A stretch of DNA of 28,364 bases from Lachnospiraceae bacterium. GTDB lineage: Bacteria > Bacillota_A > Clostridia > Lachnospirales > Lachnospiraceae. Under the pieces are notes generated by a model, which worked only from the letters and a program-made list of their open reading frames with translations, did no database searches and had not been told where the DNA came from. How positions within the stretch are numbered: position 1 is the stretch's first letter; the number at the start of each line of letters is the position of its first letter. The stretch lies in the NCBI GenBank assembly GCA_017613595.1, contig JAGADM010000086.1:1-28364 (forward strand). The letters run 5' to 3'. Below are positions 24,164-28,364 of the stretch, piece by piece. Made by a program: the position numbers and the translations under genes.

Positions 24164-25693
24164 CTACGTCTCGAACCCGATCAGATAATAGCATCCGTTC
24201 TTGAACGGATAATCCTTCGGCAGATGTACGTCGATATAATAGGATCCCGCACGCGGGAGTACAAATGCCGCATGCATATAGGTTCCACCCTCAAAGTCGC
24301 GGATATCAATCTGCGGATCACGGCGAACCACGCTCTCCTTCATGATATTGCCCGAGGCATCCCGGATGTATGCATACAGATACTCGTCGTCGTCATGCCA
24401 GTATGCCGCCAGATATACGCCGATCATGCCGTAATCGTCCACATCGATCCGGAACATGTCTACCTCGCCCTTATTCACATAAGCCGCGGTCCAGTAACCG
24501 TCCGTCAGCACGTTGGCTGTCGCGATGGTATCGTTGGATTCGAGTTCGATGGACGCACCGAGTTTGTATACATTTTCTCCTTCATCGCCGGTCTCAACGG
24601 TCGTATAATGCGGTTTCACATTGGCTCCCGTCGCGTTGCCGAACTGATGGATTGTCATAACCTCGGAACGGTCGATGTTCTCGAGTTCCCTGATGGAAAC
24701 CGCGAAATTCAGGTTCTGTCCGTCGGTTACCATGAAGGTGTTGACGCCGAGCACCTCGCCGAACTCGTTGACGAGCGGACCGCCGCTGTTGCCGTGCGAG
24801 ATCGGGGCGGTCGTCTGGATGTATTCTACCCCGTCCATAACGCGGGACGCCGACGACACGATGCCGTTGGAAAATGTGCCCGTCAGACCGACCGAACTGC
24901 CGAGCGTATATACGGTCTCGCCGGTCTTCACTTCGCCCGTAAAGAACTTCACGGGCTGCGTTTCGGAAGCAATCGTACGGATCACGCAAAGGTCGATGTC
25001 CTTATCAAATCCTTCCACCTTGGAAACCATGTAATCGATATCATTGTAGATGATCTCGGCGTTATAAGCGCCCTCCATCACATGGTAATTGGTCAGCACG
25101 GTGCCGTTCTCATCGATGAAGAAACCCGAACCGAGCGCGATCCCCTGTCCGTTCTTATCGTATGTGTGGATTTCCACCATGCTTTTGGAAAGCTCGGTAT
25201 AAACCTCTTCCGCAGTCGGAACGACACGCTCCCATCGGGCCGTATAGACCGTGTCCTCACGAAGTACGGCGAGTTCCTTGTCCCAGCCGAGGAAACGGTA
25301 GCCGTCCTTCTTTACGGAAGGCGCCGTGGGTCTCTTGCCGGAAGCGATCGACTGCTCCGTCTCTCCCGAAACGAGCGTACCGCCGTCCAGTTCAAATGTA
25401 ACCTTGATGGCCTTCTTCCACTCCGCGACAACGATTGTGTCCTTCGTGATATTGTAAAACTCCGTGTCCCATCCGCTGAAGATATAGCCGTCACGCACCG
25501 CCGTCGGTTCCTTGGCCGCTTCGCCTTTCTCCACGGTCTGCGTGAGCGTTCCCGACACGCGAGTACCGCCGTTTAAGTCAAATGTGACTTCGTACGGTCC
25601 TTCCTTTTTCTTCTCCTTGCCGCCGCATCCGCCGAGTGTGGTGATCAGTAAGACCGCCGTCAGCAGAAGCGCTGTCATCTTTCTCATCCTCAT
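24164..25693 (-). CDS. HtrA-like S1C serine protease lipoprotein with InlB-type repeats
   Basis: A 509-residue exported protein. A lipoprotein signal with lipobox LGGC (C23) is followed by KEKKKEGP. Two Listeria-Bacteroides/InlB-type repeats come next (about 33-100 and 102-165, each ending GY-F-GWD...W). The trypsin-like domain follows (about 175-350) with H204 (TNYHV), D232 (KDIDLCVI) and S303 (GNSGGPL). The C-terminal 110 residues resemble a pre-peptidase beta domain (ANVLTDGYW, AGSYYIDVHLP). No PDZ domain is seen, unlike most HtrA/DegP proteins. The ATG at 25693 has AAAGGAAA upstream; an earlier in-frame start at 25912 would overlap the helicase gene and lack the signal peptide at its N-terminus. 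It starts 43 bases after the SNF2 gene. Confidence 0.9.
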   Translation of the reverse strand: MRMRKMTALLLTAVLLITTLGGCGGKEKKKEGPYEVTFDLNGGTRVSGTLTQTVEKGEAAKEPTAVRDGYIFSGWDTEFYNITKDTIVVAEWKKAIKVTFELDGGTLVSGETEQSIASGKRPTAPSVKKDGYRFLGWDKELAVLREDTVYTARWERVVPTAEEVYTELSKSMVEIHTYDKNGQGIALGSGFFIDENGTVLTNYHVMEGAYNAEIIYNDIDYMVSKVEGFDKDIDLCVIRTIASETQPVKFFTGEVKTGETVYTLGSSVGLTGTFSNGIVSSASRVMDGVEYIQTTAPISHGNSGGPLVNEFGEVLGVNTFMVTDGQNLNFAVSIRELENIDRSEVMTIHQFGNATGANVKPHYTTVETGDEGENVYKLGASIELESNDTIATANVLTDGYWTAAYVNKGEVDMFRIDVDDYGMIGVYLAAYWHDDDEYLYAYIRDASGNIMKESVVRRDPQIDIRDFEGGTYMHAAFVLPRAGSYYIDVHLPKDYPFKNGCYYLIGFET

Positions 25694-25736
25694 GTGGTTT
25701 CCTTTCCCGGCAAAGCTCGCGCTTCGCCATCCCGCG

Positions 25737-27890
25737 CTATTGCTCCGAGTCCGCGTCATCGATATGATAACGCTTTCTCTCTTCCTCCATAATGCGTTCC
25801 GCCGCGGCCGTGCCGATCTCCCGCTCGAGGTCGATCTGTCCGACAACCGATTCGTTCGCGAACGCATCAAATTCTTCCTTCTTCCCCTCAAGAACCGCCA
25901 GAATCCGCTCATCCACCGTATTGACCGTCAGCAGACGGTGTACGGTAACCTTGCGGCTCTGCCCCATTCGATAAGCCCGTCCGACGGCCTGTTCCTCCAT
26001 CGACGGTTTTAACTGCGGTTCACAGAATATAATAACAGAAGCTTCCTGAACATTCAATCCCACACCGCCCGCAATCACCTGGCAGACAAGCACCGTTTTG
26101 CCGGCTTCGGTGCGGAATGCGTCCAGAAGTTCCTGCCTTGCCTTCATCGGCATCGAGCCGTCAATGATCCCCGCGGACCTCTCGCCGAGCGCCGCGTCGA
26201 CAATCTTCAGCGTATTCCGGAAGAAGGAAAATACGATAACCTTCCGCTTATCCTCTTCCGCCTCCTCAACGATTTCGAGAAGCCTCTGCAGTTTGGATGA
26301 GCAGGCCGGGTCAGCGTTCCACGAAACTCTCCGAACCTCCATGAAATTCCCGGTCGCAAGCGCGTCGCAGTACGCGGCGGTTTCCGGTTCGTTCAGTACG
26401 CTCCACTCCTGGATCTCCTCTTTCTCGGGAAGCTCGGTCAGTACCTGTTCCCGCGTACGGCGCAGATACACAGGCGCAATCTCCGTACGGAACCGTTCTG
26501 CGTTCGAAATGCCGGTAAGAGTCTTCACGCGCGCTGCAATCTCAGGCTGCAGACATCCGATCAGGGAGATCATCTCTTCCACGCGGTTTTCAAGCGGTGT
26601 TCCGGTCATCATCAGCACACTGTCTGAGCGCTCGATCAGATGCTTGACCGCGCGTGTCCGGAGCGTTCCGGAGTTTTTGATGTACTGTGCTTCATCGATA
26701 ACGAGCAGGTCGACCGCCAGACCGTTCGGAAGGTCGATTTTGGATGCCGTTTCATATGTCGTAATCGCCGCGCCGCCGCGCTCCACCCACTCCGTGAGTT
26801 CGTCCGTGCGGTCTCCGCCGTAGATTTCGTCCACCGGAATATCACTGAATTTCGCGACCTCACGCTTCCAGTTTACGAGCACGCTCAACGGGCATACTAC
26901 CAGAAAATGCGACTTCCCCCGCGCACGCAGATGCGTCATCGCGGCAATTGCCTCAACGGTCTTACCGAGACCCATCTCATCGCCGAGAAGTACGCGCTTT
27001 CCGTACACGATGTATTTCGTTCCGAACACCTGATAACGGCGCAGGTCGGCCTTCAGCCCGGCCGTATCGAGTTCCACCTTATTCACCTCTTCCACAAGCG
27101 CTCCGGGGATCCCGCCGTAATCGCTCTGCGCCTCGGTGCTTGCTTCCGCCACCGCGAAAAGAAGCGCATAGAACCTCGCCGCGTCAGCAGAGAATTCCTC
27201 CCACGCCCGTGCCTCCGAAACCGGTTCCGCGCTGCGGAAGCCGTCAATGATCCGGCTTGCTTCATTCGCGTAATATTCTTTCACATAGACTTTCAGTTCT
27301 TCATACGCAAGCTGCGCCTGTTCCTTCTTCTCCCCTGAAGAAAAGAACCACGTCACCGCGTTTCCGATGCTTTCCGAAACCTTCAGCCGTACGGTGATTC
27401 CGGAATGGCTTTCTTCATACAGCTTCTCCGCGCCTTCGCCGAATTCCCGCACATGAAGAAGTCGGGTAAGGGCAATGAGCAGTCTCGTCTGCTCCGGAAT
27501 CTTCCGGTCGCGGTCAAACTGCACGCGGACACGCCGCCCCACCGCGATACGGATCGCGTCGGCGTTGCGCTTTGCCTTTTCCGCCATCACGCTGCCGACT
27601 CCGGGAACGGACTGCAGCGCCCGCAGGGAATGCCTGCAGACATCGGCAACGGTACGGATCCCGTGCTCGCGGAATGCCTTCACGCGGATACCTTCGTGCG
27701 ACGCGTTCAGTTCTTCCACATCGTGATCCGCAAGCAGATCCACGGCGAGTGTCTCCCGAAGCGCCCGGTACCCCTGACGGATAGCCTTGCACAGTTCGAG
27801 ATACTCCGCCTTGATCCGGGCGAGTTCCTCGTCCGCGGTCTTAATGGTCTGCGCAAAATCCCTGTATTGTCTGCGTTCCTCTGCCCCCAT
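25737..27890 (-). CDS. SNF2 family DNA-dependent ATPase/helicase
   Basis: A 717-residue superfamily 2 protein. The N-terminal third holds a coiled coil and a helix-hairpin-helix-like segment (LRALQSVPGVGSVMAEKAKR, about 90-110), suggesting DNA binding. The SNF2 core then shows motif I DEMGLGKTVEA, motif Ia VVCPLSVLVNW, motif II DEAQ, motif III MMTGTPLENR, motif V QVIAGGVGLNVQEA and motif VI QAVGRAYRMGQSRKV. No SWIM zinc finger is visible. Such bacterial proteins translocate on duplex DNA, and some belong to defence systems, but no nuclease, methylase or other defence partner is nearby. GGAGGAG lies 5 bases before the ATG. A tRNA terminator ends 16 bases before the start, leaving no room for a normal promoter. 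Confidence 0.92.
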   Translation of the reverse strand: MGAEERRQYRDFAQTIKTADEELARIKAEYLELCKAIRQGYRALRETLAVDLLADHDVEELNASHEGIRVKAFREHGIRTVADVCRHSLRALQSVPGVGSVMAEKAKRNADAIRIAVGRRVRVQFDRDRKIPEQTRLLIALTRLLHVREFGEGAEKLYEESHSGITVRLKVSESIGNAVTWFFSSGEKKEQAQLAYEELKVYVKEYYANEASRIIDGFRSAEPVSEARAWEEFSADAARFYALLFAVAEASTEAQSDYGGIPGALVEEVNKVELDTAGLKADLRRYQVFGTKYIVYGKRVLLGDEMGLGKTVEAIAAMTHLRARGKSHFLVVCPLSVLVNWKREVAKFSDIPVDEIYGGDRTDELTEWVERGGAAITTYETASKIDLPNGLAVDLLVIDEAQYIKNSGTLRTRAVKHLIERSDSVLMMTGTPLENRVEEMISLIGCLQPEIAARVKTLTGISNAERFRTEIAPVYLRRTREQVLTELPEKEEIQEWSVLNEPETAAYCDALATGNFMEVRRVSWNADPACSSKLQRLLEIVEEAEEDKRKVIVFSFFRNTLKIVDAALGERSAGIIDGSMPMKARQELLDAFRTEAGKTVLVCQVIAGGVGLNVQEASVIIFCEPQLKPSMEEQAVGRAYRMGQSRKVTVHRLLTVNTVDERILAVLEGKKEEFDAFANESVVGQIDLEREIGTAAAERIMEEERKRYHIDDADSEQ

Positions 27891-27906
27891 GGCTCCTCCG
27901 AACTAT

Positions 27907-27934
27907 AAAAAAACGGGCTGCACAAACAGCCCGT
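27907..27934 (-). terminator. Intrinsic terminator of the tRNA cluster
   Basis: ACGGGCTG (27913-27920) pairs perfectly with CAGCCCGT (27927-27934) around a 6-base loop, and on the minus strand seven T residues follow. It lies 11 bases after tRNA-Gln and directly before the SNF2 ribosome site. Confidence 0.9.
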
Positions 27935-27945
27935 CAATGATATCC

Positions 27946-28017
27946 CTGGGCTAGCTGGATTCGAACCAGCGACTGCAGGGATCAAAACCCTGTGCCTTAC
28001 CGCTTGGCGATAGCCCA
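27946..28017 (-). tRNA. tRNA-Gln (anticodon TTG)
   Basis: A 72-base cloverleaf: acceptor TGGGCTA/TAGCCCA with discriminator G, anticodon stem CAGGG/CCCTG around loop TTTTGAT, and T arm with GGTTCGAATCC. CCA is not encoded. The loop reads TTG at positions 34-36. It is last in the four-tRNA transcript. Confidence 0.96.
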
Positions 28018-28025
28018 ATTATAAC

Positions 28026-28059
28026 ACAAAGCCTTTACTATGTACAGAAAAGGCTTTGT
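28026..28059. other. Perfect inverted repeat between tRNA-His and tRNA-Gln
   Basis: An 11-base perfect inverted repeat (ACAAAGCCTTT at 28026-28036, complement at 28049-28059) with a 12-base loop fills the spacer. There is no T run on the minus strand (GTGTTATAATT follows), so it is more likely a processing signal than a terminator. Confidence 0.5.
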
Positions 28060-28064
28060 CAAAG

Positions 28065-28139
28065 GGTGGATACTGGGACTCGAACCCAGGGCCTCCAGAG
28101 CCACAATCTGGCGCGCTAACCAACTGCGCCATACCCACC
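28065..28139 (-). tRNA. tRNA-His (anticodon GTG)
   Basis: The cloverleaf has acceptor GTGGGTA/TATCCAC (one G-T), an extra 5' G opposite discriminator C as expected for tRNA-His, anticodon stem CCAGA/TCTGG with loop TTGTGGC, and T-loop GGTTCGAGTCC. The length is 75 with the -1 G. CCA is not encoded. Confidence 0.96.
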
Positions 28140-28191
28140 ATGTAAAGAAAGCCAAGTCTCTACATCCGTTCCTTCCGTAAAAACAAAAGGA

Positions 28192-28265
<74 letters not shown>

Positions 28266-28285
28266 ATATAGCTATGCAAGCATAA

Positions 28286-28356
28286 AGCGGGTGATGGGAA
28301 TCGAACCCACGTGTCCAGCTTGGAAGGCTGGTGTTCTACCATTGAACTACACCCGC
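28286..28356 (-). tRNA. tRNA-Gly (anticodon TCC)
   Basis: A 71-base cloverleaf: acceptor GCGGGTG with CACCCGC and discriminator T, D arm TAGTTCAATGGTAGAACA, anticodon stem CCAGC/GCTGG with loop CTTCCAA, and T-loop GGTTCGATTCC. It is first in the visible tRNA cluster; more tRNAs may lie beyond the window edge. Confidence 0.96.
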
Positions 28357-28364
28357 ATGTCACA

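Noticed and set aside
25694..25912. Earlier start for the HtrA-like gene
   Set aside because: It would overlap the SNF2 coding region and bury the lipoprotein signal inside the protein.
25737..27890. SNF2 helicase as part of a phage-defence system
   Set aside because: The neighbours are a lipoprotein protease and tRNAs. No nuclease, methylase or other defence gene is adjacent, so context does not support it.

Overview
The window looks like chromosomal DNA of a Gram-positive Clostridia bacterium, most likely a Lachnospiraceae relative. This is inferred from the gene order tig-clpP-clpX-lon-ysxC, from the DUF4364 and DUF6171 proteins, from AGGAGG-type ribosome sites before almost every gene, and from the moderately high GC content. 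No phage, transposon, CRISPR array or rRNA is visible.

Layout. (1) 1-2494, + strand: the end of a PspA/IM30 gene and its terminator, a DUF4364 winged-helix protein, then an NfeD/SPFH membrane pair. (2) 2495-3004: a 510-base gap packed with GGTACC-centred repeats that also form two facing terminators. (3) 3005-9444, - strand: the protein quality-control block tig, clpP, clpX, lon, ysxC. clpX is full length but carries an in-frame TGA at codon 341. (4) 9545-14601, - strand: a large PAS/GGDEF/GAF/EAL protein with degenerate signalling motifs, a membrane-anchored repeat protein, and a DJ-1/PfpI protein. (5) 14862-16599, + strand: a GH51 arabinofuranosidase and a Cys-rich DUF6171 protein. (6) 16609-22228, - strand: an apparent operon of a 45-codon signal-peptide ORF, two large surface proteins built from related modules, and a second membrane-anchored repeat protein paralogous to the one in block 4. 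(7) 22314-27890, - strand: citrate synthase, an orphan PqqD-like protein, an HtrA-like lipoprotein protease and an SNF2 helicase. (8) 27946-28356, - strand: tRNA-Gly, tRNA-Arg, tRNA-His and tRNA-Gln in transcription order, ended by a terminator.

How the genes fit together. Trigger factor, ClpP, ClpX and Lon form the cytosolic folding and degradation set, probably led by an extended -10 promoter in front of tig. PspA, NfeD and the SPFH protein suggest envelope maintenance. The surface-module operon and its paralogous repeat protein form the least understood part. Both repeat proteins end in the same C-terminal domain, and both surface proteins have a signal peptide, Asp-rich DxDxDG motifs, a Pro/Thr linker and a C-terminal membrane anchor.

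The items most worth a second look are the stop codon in clpX, the GGTACC array, the surface-protein operon with its translationally coupled mini-ORF, and the degenerate GGDEF/EAL protein.
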